A stretch of 54,240 bases of DNA, from positions 1 through 54,240 of the forward strand of contig NZ_SDVB01000425.1 of the NCBI RefSeq assembly GCF_004137355.1, read 5' to 3'. Origin of the DNA: Ciceribacter ferrooxidans. GTDB taxonomy: Bacteria; Pseudomonadota; Alphaproteobacteria; Rhizobiales; Rhizobiaceae. The notes beneath the pieces were generated by a model that did not search any database, was not told the origin of the DNA, and was given only the letters and a program-made list of their open reading frames with translations. The translations under genes and the position numbers were made by a program. Shown piece after piece: positions 34,938 through 46,520 of this stretch. Numbering within the stretch: the stretch's first letter is position 1; every line of letters starts with the position of its first letter.

Positions 34938-37051
34938 TCAGTCGTCCGTTCCTGTCCTCCATCGCATTCCGACTGCCCTTTGCCATTCTGTTCATCTGCT
35001 GCCTGGCGCTCAGCCTGGCGGTTACGGCGATCTACGGCCTTCAGAAGGCACGCGACGAGATGGCGGCCTACGGGCTTCAGGCATTTTCCGGTCTCGCCAA
35101 GGCTTCCCTCGTCTCGCGGCAGGTGTCCGACCTCGTCTCAAGCGCGCCGTTCCTCATGAATGCGACATCGCCGTATCGCGTCTCCAGCGAGAGCCGCGCT
35201 GTGGTGATCCAGGTCGACAATCTGTTGAGGACCATAGAGAGCCAGTCGCGCGAGAACGCGCAGAAGAGTTTCGCGAGCCGGGAGGTCCTGGTGCTTCTGC
35301 AGACGATCCGCACGCAGACCGTGCACCTGGTGGACGACGCCGAAGCCGCCCAGAGGCACAAGGCAGATGCGGCGGCAGCACTCGGGGAAATCGCAACCGG
35401 ACAAATCATCGTCGACCCTGGCCTGCGGCGACGCCTCAACGGGATCGTTCAGGCGGCATCCAATTCGGACAGCCTCTTCCAGCTGGGGGAGCTACTGCGC
35501 CGCTACGTCGCGGAAACCGCAGCACCTCCGGTCGCCGTCGCGGCCAGGGATCTCGCCCCCTACGAGCGCGTGTTCGACGCGCAGACACGCTATCTGCTCG
35601 AAATGTTCGCGATCCGGGGAGCTGTGACCCGCCTCCATTCCGTCTCCCGCCAGCTCTCCCACGCGACGGAAACCCAGAGCGAGGCGATAACCCGCAGCCT
35701 CAACGAGGATCTGGCGGCGACGTCGGCGGCGCTGAGCCGCCTGCTGGTGATCGTCGCCGTGGCCTCGCTCCTGGTTCTCGTCGTCGCGGTGGTTTCGATC
35801 CGCTCCGTCATGCGCGTCTCGCGCGGCATCGTCGCGCTCTCGCACGGCATGAACGCCCTCGCCAAGGGTGAAAGCGATGTCGGGCTGCCGGACTATGACG
35901 GCGACGAGACGGAGCTGGTGCGGTTGCTGGTCGCCTTCCGGGCCTTCAAGGAGAGCGTCGATCGCGTTTCGCGCTTGCGGCGCACCGCCGAGGCCGCCGC
36001 GCGAACCATCCGATCGACGTTCCGCAACATGAACGAAGGCATCGCGCTCTTCGATGCGGCGGGGCGGCCGATCACGATGAACCGCCGCGTGATCGAACTC
36101 GTCGGGCAATCGGGCTCCGCGCGCAAGTTTCCATTGCGCCGGTTCGTCGAACATATCCCGGAGGTCGACCCCGCTCTTCTGCCGCAGGCGGACGATGCCG
36201 GCACACTCGCGGAGCGCGCCGTGCTGCGTCATCGTCCGGTCGCGGGGCGGGTCATCGAGATCTCGTTGTCTCGCCAGCCGGACGGCGGCATTGTGCTGCT
36301 GGCCCGCGACGTGACCGAAACGGACCGCCAGGAGGCGGAAGCCGCCAAGGCCCAGCGCCTCGACGGGATCATGCGCATGACCCATCAGGTGAGCCACGAA
36401 GTCGGCAACATGATCGGAATCATTACCGGCAGTCTCGGACTCCTGGAACGGGAGCAGGGGTTCAACGACCGCCAGAAACGTCACATTGCCCGGATCCGGA
36501 AGGCGGCCGATCGTGGCCGGGCACTTGCCGCGAGCATGCTGTCGGTCGGCAGCCAGCATCCGATCAGCCCGAGCGCGGTCGATCTTTCGGCTCTTCTGCG
36601 CGGCATGGCCGACATCCTGGAGATCGCCGTCGGCCCGAAATGTCATATCCGGCTCGACCTGGCGAGCGACCTTCCGACGATCGACGTCGACCCGGCGCTC
36701 TTCGAGCAGTCGGTCCTCAATCTCTGCCTGAATGCCGCTGCGGCGATGCCGGAAGGCGGCACCATCGAGGTCGGGGCGCGGACGGATGGCGACGTCGTTT
36801 CCGTATCGGTGAAGGACACCGGCGTCGGCATGTCGCCGGAAGCCGTCGACAAGGCCTTCGAACCGTATTTCACCACGCGAAGCGAAGACGGCGGAGCCGG
36901 TCTGGGACTCGCCATGGTCTACGGCTTCGTCCGCCAGAGCGGCGGCGACGCGAAGATCGAGTCCAGGGTGGGCGTGGGGACCACCGTGACGCTGGAACTT
37001 CCGACCGGCCTTACCGCCGGTCAGCCGAGTTCGAGCGTCGTCGTCCCATAG
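34934..37051 (+). CDS. Sensor histidine kinase with large periplasmic domain
   Basis: The 705-residue kinase starts with GTG inside the preceding stop. It has membrane helices at about residues 9-33 and 269-289. They bracket a 235-residue, mostly helical periplasmic domain with a Ser/Gln/Arg-rich pattern. A HAMP segment, a PAS-like domain (FRNMNEGIALFDAAGRPI), HisKA with the phospho-His in HQVSHEVGNMIG (about residue 486), and HATPase_c with LNLCLNAAAAMPEGG, DTGVGMS and GAGLGLAMVYG follow. The helical periplasmic domain is of the type that could dock a binding protein, as in TorS-like kinases; that is inference. Its 3' end overlaps the convergent acetyltransferase gene by 31 bases. Confidence 0.88.
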   Translation: MISRPFLSSIAFRLPFAILFICCLALSLAVTAIYGLQKARDEMAAYGLQAFSGLAKASLVSRQVSDLVSSAPFLMNATSPYRVSSESRAVVIQVDNLLRTIESQSRENAQKSFASREVLVLLQTIRTQTVHLVDDAEAAQRHKADAAAALGEIATGQIIVDPGLRRRLNGIVQAASNSDSLFQLGELLRRYVAETAAPPVAVAARDLAPYERVFDAQTRYLLEMFAIRGAVTRLHSVSRQLSHATETQSEAITRSLNEDLAATSAALSRLLVIVAVASLLVLVVAVVSIRSVMRVSRGIVALSHGMNALAKGESDVGLPDYDGDETELVRLLVAFRAFKESVDRVSRLRRTAEAAARTIRSTFRNMNEGIALFDAAGRPITMNRRVIELVGQSGSARKFPLRRFVEHIPEVDPALLPQADDAGTLAERAVLRHRPVAGRVIEISLSRQPDGGIVLLARDVTETDRQEAEAAKAQRLDGIMRMTHQVSHEVGNMIGIITGSLGLLEREQGFNDRQKRHIARIRKAADRGRALAASMLSVGSQHPISPSAVDLSALLRGMADILEIAVGPKCHIRLDLASDLPTIDVDPALFEQSVLNLCLNAAAAMPEGGTIEVGARTDGDVVSVSVKDTGVGMSPEAVDKAFEPYFTTRSEDGGAGLGLAMVYGFVRQSGGDAKIESRVGVGTTVTLELPTGLTAGQPSSSVVVP

Positions 37052-37863
37052 ATGCCGTCCATCGCAAGCCTCGGCGCGGGACCCCGGTACATCCGCTTGG
37101 TGGCGAACCCTTCCGAAAAACCGAGTGCCCAGAGATGTTCGGCAAAGGCTTCCTGGCCGACGGGGACGTCGATATGGAGCGTGCCGCCGCCCGACGCCGC
37201 CGCGCAAGCCGCGACCAGCGCCTTGGCGTCTTCGAGGCCGTCGGCGAAGAGCGGCCCGATCTTGAAACCCTCGTGACACTCCCGGACGACAGCGTAGCCG
37301 TGTACGCTTCCGTCCCTTAGCACCGCGCGGGCGTGGCGGGGCTCATCCAGCCATGCTCGCAAGAAGCCGTCCCGTTCGGCTGGAAAGTGGGGGCGGTCAT
37401 AGGCGAGGATCTGGGGAACAAGCTCCGGCGTCACGGCGACGATATTCCCGCCCGCTTGCGGATGCGTGGGGCGCCCGCTCCAGCGCAGCGTGTCATAGGT
37501 CGCGACGAAGCCCATGCGGGCATAGTTCGCCTGCTGTGCCGGGACCCCGTCGAGCCCGATCGTGCGGTCGCCGAGTCGGGTCAAGCCGGCATCCCAGACC
37601 AGCTTGCCGTAGCCTCTGCCGCGATGATCGGGGTGGCAGATGTAGAGCCCGATGAAACCGAAGTCCTGGCCGTAGGCGACGGCAGATATGCCGGCGATGA
37701 GTTCGTCGCCGAGAAAGCAGCCGAGGAAGCCGTCGGGGTCGGCCACGCGGAAGGCCGCGGCGTCGGCAAGTCCGGGGTTCCAGCCTTCGTCTTTCGCCCA
37801 GCCGATGAGGCGTTCGACCCCGGTTCCGTCGAGTACGCGGATTTCCGGCTTCGGCTGCTCCAT
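37021..37863 (-). CDS. GNAT-family N-acetyltransferase, two-domain
   Basis: The 280-residue protein has an N-terminal GNAT domain with the acetyl-CoA loop LYICHPDHRGRGYGKLVW and a C-terminal acetyltransf_18/YitH-like domain ending EGFATKRMYRGPAPRL. Such proteins acetylate an unknown amine. The start ATG at 37863 overlaps the racemase stop (TGATG), so it is coupled to that gene; a GTG one codon earlier is possible. Last gene of the Pot-like operon. The substrate may be a product of the imported compound. Its 3' end overlaps the convergent kinase by 31 bases. Confidence 0.85.
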   Translation of the reverse strand: MEQPKPEIRVLDGTGVERLIGWAKDEGWNPGLADAAAFRVADPDGFLGCFLGDELIAGISAVAYGQDFGFIGLYICHPDHRGRGYGKLVWDAGLTRLGDRTIGLDGVPAQQANYARMGFVATYDTLRWSGRPTHPQAGGNIVAVTPELVPQILAYDRPHFPAERDGFLRAWLDEPRHARAVLRDGSVHGYAVVRECHEGFKIGPLFADGLEDAKALVAACAAASGGGTLHIDVPVGQEAFAEHLWALGFSEGFATKRMYRGPAPRLAMDGIYGTTTLELG

Positions 37864-38606
37864 CACACCCCCATGGCTGACGGCGCGAAGGCCTCCATCG
37901 CCCCGTCATATCGCTTGTCGACCGGCCGAGCATAAGCGCTTCGCTTGGCCGTGGACAAGCCCATGGCCACCAGCGCCTCGGCCTGCTTGACGGCGGCGGC
38001 GACGCCGTCGACCACGGGTACGGAAAATTCGCGCCGGAGATCGAGGGCGAGATCGGCCATGCCGGCACAGCCGAGCACGATCGCCTCCGCCCGGTCGTCC
38101 TTCAGCGCCGCAGCGATTTCGCTGCGCAGACGGTCGCGGGCGTTCGATTGCGGGTCTTCGAGCGAGAGGACGGGAATGTCAGCAGCGCGCACCGTGCAGC
38201 GCCCCGCCATGCCGTAGCGACGCACGAGGTGCTCGACCGGCAGGCGCGAGCGTTCCATGGTCGTGACGACGGAGAAGCGCTGGGCGATGAAGCTGGTGGC
38301 CGCCAACGCCGCCTCGCAGATCCCGATGACCGGAATGGAAGCGAGCGCGCGGGCGGCGTCGAGGCCGGTATCGTCGAAACAGGCGATGATCGCAGCCGCG
38401 GCGCCCTGTTTCTCCGCCCTGGCGATTTCGACGAGCAGCCCCGGCACCGCGAGCGCCTCGTCATAATAGCCCTCGATCGAGGCCGGCCCCATCGATGACG
38501 TGATCGCATCGATGACGGTCGAGGGATTGGCGACCCGACGGGCGGCATCGCCGATGGTCGCGGTCATGCTGGCGGTGGTGTTCGGATTGATGACGGCGAT
38601 GCGCAT
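37863..38606 (-). CDS. Hydantoin/Asp-Glu racemase family protein
   Basis: The 247-residue protein begins MRIAVINPNTTASMTATIG, the typical start of hydantoin and allantoin racemases. It has the two catalytic Cys regions IIACFDDTGLDAAR and IVLGCAGMADLA. The family interconverts stereoisomers of hydantoins, allantoin or acidic amino acids without a cofactor. It lies 12 bp after a permease gene, so it probably acts on the imported substrate. The true substrate is not known. Confidence 0.88.
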   Translation of the reverse strand: MRIAVINPNTTASMTATIGDAARRVANPSTVIDAITSSMGPASIEGYYDEALAVPGLLVEIARAEKQGAAAAIIACFDDTGLDAARALASIPVIGICEAALAATSFIAQRFSVVTTMERSRLPVEHLVRRYGMAGRCTVRAADIPVLSLEDPQSNARDRLRSEIAAALKDDRAEAIVLGCAGMADLALDLRREFSVPVVDGVAAAVKQAEALVAMGLSTAKRSAYARPVDKRYDGAMEAFAPSAMGV

Positions 38607-38618
38607 GAACGGGCAACC

Positions 38619-39437
38619 TCAACCGTCGCGACGACGGCGATTGATGAAGGAGATCAGCGCCAGCGTCCCGCCGATCACGAGGAACGAGAAGAGGGTGGTC
38701 ACCGTGCCGAGCGCGTAGAGGACAGGCGTGGTGACGTTGGTGGTCATGCCGTAGATCTCGAGCGGCAGCGTGTTGTAGGTGCCGGACGTCATCAGAGAGC
38801 GAGCGAACTCGTCATAGGAAAGGCTGAAACCGAAGAGGCCGATGCCGACGAGGGAGGGCGCGATCATCGGCAGCACGACATGGCGGAAGGTCTGCCAGGC
38901 GTTTGCCCCGAGGTCGCGGGCGGCCTCCTCGTAAGCGGGCGAGAAGCGGTTGAAGACGGCGAACATGATCAGGACGCCGAAGGGAAGCGTCCAGGTGAGG
39001 TGCGCGCCGAAGGCGGACGAATACCAGGCCGGCTGCAATCCGAGCTGGCTGAAGAGCACGCCGATCCCGAGCGAGATGATGATCGAGGGGACGACGAGGC
39101 TTGCGACGGAAAGATAGAAGAGCGCCGACGCCCCGACGAAGCGGCGGCGGAAGGCGAGCCCCGCAAGCAGCGACACGAGGACGGTGACCACCATCACCAT
39201 CAGGCCGAGCGCGAAGGAGCGGCGGAAGGAACCGCCGAAATCGCCGACGGCCTGCTGCTCGAAGAGATTGGCGAACCAGTGCAGCGACACGCCGTTCAGC
39301 GGGAAGGTGAGGCCGCCGTTCGGACCCTGGAACGAGAGGATGAGGATCGCCGAGAGCGGACCGTAGAGGAACAGCACGAAGAGCCCGAAGAAGGCGGCGA
39401 GGAGGTAGAATTCGCGCGAACGCTTTTCCCGGTACAT
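38619..39437 (-). CDS. PotC-like ABC transporter permease
   Basis: The 272-residue protein has six membrane helices and an EAA motif in YEEAARDLGANAWQTFRHVVLP. It is the second membrane subunit of a spermidine/putrescine-class (MOI) ABC importer. It starts one base after the preceding permease ends and is followed 12 bp later by the racemase gene. Polyamine specificity is not implied by the family alone. Confidence 0.9.
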   Translation of the reverse strand: MYREKRSREFYLLAAFFGLFVLFLYGPLSAILILSFQGPNGGLTFPLNGVSLHWFANLFEQQAVGDFGGSFRRSFALGLMVMVVTVLVSLLAGLAFRRRFVGASALFYLSVASLVVPSIIISLGIGVLFSQLGLQPAWYSSAFGAHLTWTLPFGVLIMFAVFNRFSPAYEEAARDLGANAWQTFRHVVLPMIAPSLVGIGLFGFSLSYDEFARSLMTSGTYNTLPLEIYGMTTNVTTPVLYALGTVTTLFSFLVIGGTLALISFINRRRRDG

Positions 39438-39438
39438 G

Positions 39439-40344
39439 TCAGAGCTCCTTGCGGATGTCGACGACGCGCAGGATGGCTGCGACCATCAGGAGGACGAGGA
39501 CGAGCAGCACGACGGCGTTCGCCGCCGCCGCCGGATACTGCAGCAGCGACATCTGGTTCTTCATCATCAGCGCGACCGAGGCGCTCTGGCCGCCGGACAT
39601 CACCTGCACCGTCGAGAAATCGGCCATCACCAGCGTGACGACGAAGATCGTGCCGATCGCCATGCCGGGTTTCGCGAGCGGGATGACCACGTTTGCCAGC
39701 GTCTGCCAGCCGGATGCGCCGGCGTCACGCGCCGCCTCCAGGAGGGAGCGGTCGATACGCATCATGGTGTTGAAGATCGGCGTCACCATGAACAGCGTGT
39801 ACAGATGGACCATGGCGAGCACGACCGCGAAGTCGGAATAGAGAAGCCATTCCACCGGTTCGGCCACGATTCCGGAGGAAACGAGGGCACTGTTGATGAG
39901 GCCGTTGCGTCCGAGAACCGGGATCCACGAGATCATGCGGATGATGTTCGAGGTGAGGAACGGTACCGTGCAGACAAGGAAGAGCACGGTCTGCATTGCG
40001 GCGCTGCGGATGTGGAAGGCGAGGAAATAGGCGACCCAGAATCCGATGAAGAGCGTGATCGCCCAGACGATCGCCGCGAACTTGATCGTGTTGAGATAGG
40101 TCTTCCAGGTCACCCAGGAACCGAGCGTTTCCGAATAATTGAAGGTGACGAAATCCGGATACATCTGGGCGAAGTCGTAGTCCCAGAAGCTGACGACGCC
40201 GATCATGACGATCGGAACGAGAAGGAAGGCGCCGAGGATGAGCGCGAGCGGCGCGGCCTGCAGATAGGAGGCGAGCCAGCCCGGCAAGCGGATGGAGCGC
40301 TTGGGTCGGTCCTCGCCGACGCCCAGGAATCGCACTGTGGTCAT
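39439..40344 (-). CDS. PotB-like ABC transporter permease
   Basis: The 301-residue protein has a basic N-terminus (RPKRSIRLPGW), six helices, and an EAA loop LLEAARDAGASGWQTLANVVIPL. The start at 40344 (MTTVRFLG) is chosen because GAGGG precedes it; an upstream ATG at 40371 is also in frame. It is separated from the upstream binding-protein gene by 169 bp that contain a rhizobial repeat. It forms the channel with the PotC-like subunit directly downstream. Confidence 0.88.
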   Translation of the reverse strand: MTTVRFLGVGEDRPKRSIRLPGWLASYLQAAPLALILGAFLLVPIVMIGVVSFWDYDFAQMYPDFVTFNYSETLGSWVTWKTYLNTIKFAAIVWAITLFIGFWVAYFLAFHIRSAAMQTVLFLVCTVPFLTSNIIRMISWIPVLGRNGLINSALVSSGIVAEPVEWLLYSDFAVVLAMVHLYTLFMVTPIFNTMMRIDRSLLEAARDAGASGWQTLANVVIPLAKPGMAIGTIFVVTLVMADFSTVQVMSGGQSASVALMMKNQMSLLQYPAAAANAVVLLVLVLLMVAAILRVVDIRKEL

Positions 40345-40384
40345 GGTTCTCGCACCCTCGGTTAGCCGCATTGAATGCCCCCTC

Positions 40385-40508
40385 TGGCCTGCCGGCCATC
40401 TCCCCCACAAGGGGGGAGAGACCGTGCTGAGACCTTTCGCCTGCTCCTCAACGGGGCGGCGGAGGTCAAAGCCCCTCCCCCTTGTGGGGAGGGGTTGGGG
40501 AGGGGTGT
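40385..40508. repeat. RIME-like rhizobial intergenic repeat
   Basis: Two oppositely oriented modules occur: CTCCCCCACAAGGGGGGAG (about 40400-40418) and CCCCTCCCCCTTGTGGGGAG (about 40472-40491), followed by GGGTTGGGGAGGGG. These G/C-tract stem-loops are typical of Rhizobium intergenic mosaic elements. It is located between genes of one operon, where it could attenuate transcription or protect the binding-protein mRNA. Confidence 0.7.
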
Positions 40509-40513
40509 TCCCT

Positions 40514-41803
40514 TTAGGCCGCGATGAACTCGTTCCAGCGGCGGACCATGTAGCGGTCCTCGTCCATCACCGAGTTCCAGCAGGCGACCTTGCCCATGCG
40601 TTCCTCGAAGGAACCGCCGTCGCGCACAGCGCCGGCCTTTTCCATGACCTTGCCTTCAGGGGAGAGAATGTCGCCTGCCGCCGGCTTGCCCTCGATCCAG
40701 TAGCCCCATTCGTCGGCCGACATGAATTCCTTGGCGGTCTCCATGCAGGCGGAATAGTAGCCCTGGCGGTTGAGATAGCCGCCGACCCAGCCGGACGTGT
40801 ACCAGTTGATGTATTCGTAGGCCGCGTCGAGCTGCGCGCCCGAAAGGTGCGAGGCGAGGCCGAGACCGCCGCCCCACGAGCGGTAGCCTTCCTTGAGCGG
40901 CTGATACTTGCAGGCGATGCCCTTCGAGCGGACGGCGGCCACGGCCGGCGACCACATCGACTGGATGACGACTTCGCCCGATGCCATCAGGTTGACGGAC
41001 TCGTCGAACGATTTCCAGAAGGCGCGGAACTGGCCCGCCTGCTTGGCTTCGATCAGGAAGTCGATCGTCTTGTCGATCTCTTCCTTGGTCATGTTGCCCT
41101 TGTCGACATACTTGATCTTGCCCATGGCTTCGCAGATCATCGCCGCGTCCATGATGCCGATCGACGGGATGTTGAGGATCGAGGTCTTGCCCTTGAAGGC
41201 CGGGTCCATGATGTCGGCCCAGGTGGTGATCTCGCGGCCGACGAGGTCCGGACGGATGCCGAGCGTATCGGCATTGTAGATCGTCGGCATCATCGTGAAG
41301 AATTCGGTTTCGCCCTTGGCAAAGGTCTTGGCGTCCTTGCTTTCGACATAGCCGACGGTGTGCGGCGCGGTTCCTTGCGCGATCACGCTGTCGGGCAGGA
41401 GCTTGCCGGTTTTGAAGAGCGGCACGACCTTGTCGTAGTATTTGAGCTTCTTCGTCTCCATCGGCTGGATCACGCCGGTCGGGTAGACCTTCTTCAGGAT
41501 CCAGTATTCGATGTCGGCGATGTCGTAGGAGTTCGGCTGGGTGACGGCGCGCTGGGCGGCGGCGTCGCTGTCAGTCGCCGTCATTTCGAGCGTGATGCCG
41601 AGGTCGGCCTTGCACTTCTCGGCGATGGCATTGATGTTCGACACGCCCGTGCCGAACTGGCGCAGCGTGATCGGGTTCTGTGCCCAGATCGTCGGGAAGC
41701 CGGTGATGGCGCCGGAGCCGGCGGCGAGGCCGGCAGCCGCGGAGGCGGTCTTGAGCAGGTTGCGGCGGGTGATGCCCGTCTTCTTCGTATTGGTCTCGGT
41801 CAT
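40514..41803 (-). CDS. PotD-like periplasmic binding protein with Tat signal
   Basis: The 429-residue protein has a twin-arginine signal (GITRRNLLKTASAAAG) and a type-2 binding fold: FGTGVSNINAIAEKCKADLGI, DIADIEYWILKKVYP, MMPTIYNADTLGIRPDLVG, and VVIQSMWSPAVAAVRSKG. Tat export suggests folding before secretion. It supplies substrate to the PotB/C-like permeases. The family includes binders of polyamines, opines and other amines; the longer length than PotD (about 350) argues against simple putrescine/spermidine use. Confidence 0.9.
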   Translation of the reverse strand: MTETNTKKTGITRRNLLKTASAAAGLAAGSGAITGFPTIWAQNPITLRQFGTGVSNINAIAEKCKADLGITLEMTATDSDAAAQRAVTQPNSYDIADIEYWILKKVYPTGVIQPMETKKLKYYDKVVPLFKTGKLLPDSVIAQGTAPHTVGYVESKDAKTFAKGETEFFTMMPTIYNADTLGIRPDLVGREITTWADIMDPAFKGKTSILNIPSIGIMDAAMICEAMGKIKYVDKGNMTKEEIDKTIDFLIEAKQAGQFRAFWKSFDESVNLMASGEVVIQSMWSPAVAAVRSKGIACKYQPLKEGYRSWGGGLGLASHLSGAQLDAAYEYINWYTSGWVGGYLNRQGYYSACMETAKEFMSADEWGYWIEGKPAAGDILSPEGKVMEKAGAVRDGGSFEERMGKVACWNSVMDEDRYMVRRWNEFIAA

Positions 41804-41836
41804 GCGCAGTTCTCCTCTGTGGTTCTTCTTGGTTGC

Positions 41837-42934
<1,098 letters not shown>

Positions 42935-43104
42935 GCGCGCCCTCTCCAGGTCCGCAGAAGAGCATGCATCGCCCGTGCCAGTTCCGGTCATTAGGCATCA
43001 ACCGATTGAAACGGAATGACTATTCCGCGACGACTGTCGCGCTTCGAACCGCGGCAGGTCCGCCGTGCACAGATTCTGGACGGCTGGTGGCGATCTTATG
43101 GGCA

Positions 43105-43118
43105 GATTGTACACAATC
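43105..43118. promoter_or_regulatory. GntR-type operator candidate
   Basis: GATTGTACACAATC is an inverted repeat with six-base arms (GATTGT/ACAATC), close to the TNGTNNNACNA pattern of FadR/FCD-type GntR proteins. It lies in the 252-bp gap between the divergent PotA-like gene and the GntR gene. Confidence 0.65.
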
Positions 43119-43186
43119 TCGCACCGTCTTTGCATTCATCACGGGATCGGCTAGTCTGGGGCGAAATGCGAAGTGGGGCACAGGTC

Positions 43187-43897
43187 ATGGATGCGACGGA
43201 AAAGGCGGGCACGACGGAGAGTGCCCCGGACGACCGGTCGGCGGCGATCCGGGAGTCGCTGAGGAGCGCCATCGTCGACAGGCGCCTCGCCCCCGGCACC
43301 AAGCTGACCGAGAGCGAGGTCGGCGCATTGTTCGACGCGAGCCGGACGGTCGCACGGGCCGCGTTGCAGATGCTCGCGTTCGAGGGGCTGGTGAAGATGG
43401 AGCGTAACCGCGGCGCTTTCGTCTCCAGCCCGTCGCCGGAAGAGGCCCGGCAGGTCTTCGCCTCGCGCCGGCTCATCGAACCGGGGATCGCAATCGCCGC
43501 CGCAGCGCGCATTACGCCCGCGGATGTCGAGCATTTCCGCCGGCATCTTGAGAACGAAACCGCCCATATGAACGAGCGTGGCCCCGCCGCCCGCCGGGCG
43601 GAGATCAAGGCCTCCGGAGACTTCCATCTGATGGTCGCGTCGATTTCCGGCAACCAGATCCTCAGGCGCTTCATGGAGGAACTGATCGCGCGCTCCTCTC
43701 TGGTCATCGCCCTTTACGGACGCACCGGCGTTTCGAGCTGTGGGCACAACGAACATGCGGACATCCTCGATGCCCTGGAACGGCGCGACGGGGAGAAGGC
43801 GGCGCATCTGATGCTGCACCACATCGACCATATCGAGGCCGACATCGACTTCCGCACACCCGAAGGGCTCGCCCTGCGCGACGCGCTCGGCATATGA
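43187..43897 (+). CDS. GntR-family (FCD) transcriptional regulator
   Basis: The 236-residue regulator has an N-terminal winged helix-turn-helix (LAPGTKLTESEVGALFDASRTVARAALQMLAFEGLV). An FCD ligand domain with metal-binding His residues follows (SGDFHLMVASISGN, HADILDALERRDGEKAAHLMLHHIDHI). It probably represses the divergent Pot-like operon and is released by a carboxylate- or amine-type ligand. The start is uncertain: ATG at 43187 is chosen, ATG at 43166 is an alternative. Confidence 0.88.
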   Translation: MDATEKAGTTESAPDDRSAAIRESLRSAIVDRRLAPGTKLTESEVGALFDASRTVARAALQMLAFEGLVKMERNRGAFVSSPSPEEARQVFASRRLIEPGIAIAAAARITPADVEHFRRHLENETAHMNERGPAARRAEIKASGDFHLMVASISGNQILRRFMEELIARSSLVIALYGRTGVSSCGHNEHADILDALERRDGEKAAHLMLHHIDHIEADIDFRTPEGLALRDALGI

Positions 43898-43924
43898 CCG
43901 CACCGATATTTCCGTTGTCGCCCC

Positions 43925-44020
43925 TCATTTTTTCGGAATGACGCTGATCCAGCCGCTCGCCTCGAGGATCGCGAAGCGGATCTGGTCGAGGCTGGTGATG
44001 CCCTGCTGCTGGCCTGGGGA
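43925..44020 (-). pseudogene. C-terminal remnant of a DUF421 (YetF-like) membrane protein
   Basis: A minus-strand frame ending at 43925 reads GITSLDQIRFAILEASG and then ISVIPKK before the stop. This matches the end of the soluble DUF421/YetF domain. No membrane helices or start codon are found upstream, where a small + strand gene now lies. It is a decayed 3' end of about 30 codons. Confidence 0.55.
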
Positions 44021-44064
44021 ACCCTTGCCCGTTCCAGCCGTTGTCGCCCTGAGGAGACACGCCA

Positions 44065-44280
44065 ATGCAGCGTTTGATCCCATTCGTCCTCGTCAATCTT
44101 GCAACCGGCTTCCTGATCGGCGTCGCCGTGGGTGTGTTCGTTGTCTTGCGGGCAGGTATGTTGCCCGGCGGCGACTTCACGACCGATCCCCTCGGCGTCG
44201 TTCTGTTGCTTTACGCCTTCGGAGCACCGTTCAGCCTCGGCTATCTTTCGACGGCGCTCTTTCTCGGCGACCGCGATTGA
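44065..44280 (+). CDS. Small membrane protein of unknown function
   Basis: The 71-residue protein has two membrane helices (about residues 5-29 and 42-65), joined by a loop LPGGDFTTDP. TGAGGAGA lies nine bases before the ATG. It is 67 bp upstream of glgX on the same strand. I do not recognise a named family; similar short ORFs annotated as hypothetical are common in Rhizobiaceae. Confidence 0.7.
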   Translation: MQRLIPFVLVNLATGFLIGVAVGVFVVLRAGMLPGGDFTTDPLGVVLLLYAFGAPFSLGYLSTALFLGDRD

Positions 44281-44347
44281 CGCGGCGGGAACAAAAGCGA
44301 AGGCCGGAGAATTGAGGTGCGGTCTCGATCCGCACAAGGGGATATCC

Positions 44348-46426
<2,079 letters not shown>

Positions 46427-46520
46427 TCCGTTCCGCGGCACGGTCGCGAGGGCGCGGCGGCGGAACAAAGGCCGGCGGCGGATGTTTGGTCCCGCAACCG
46501 TCTTCCGCAGGAGGCTATCC

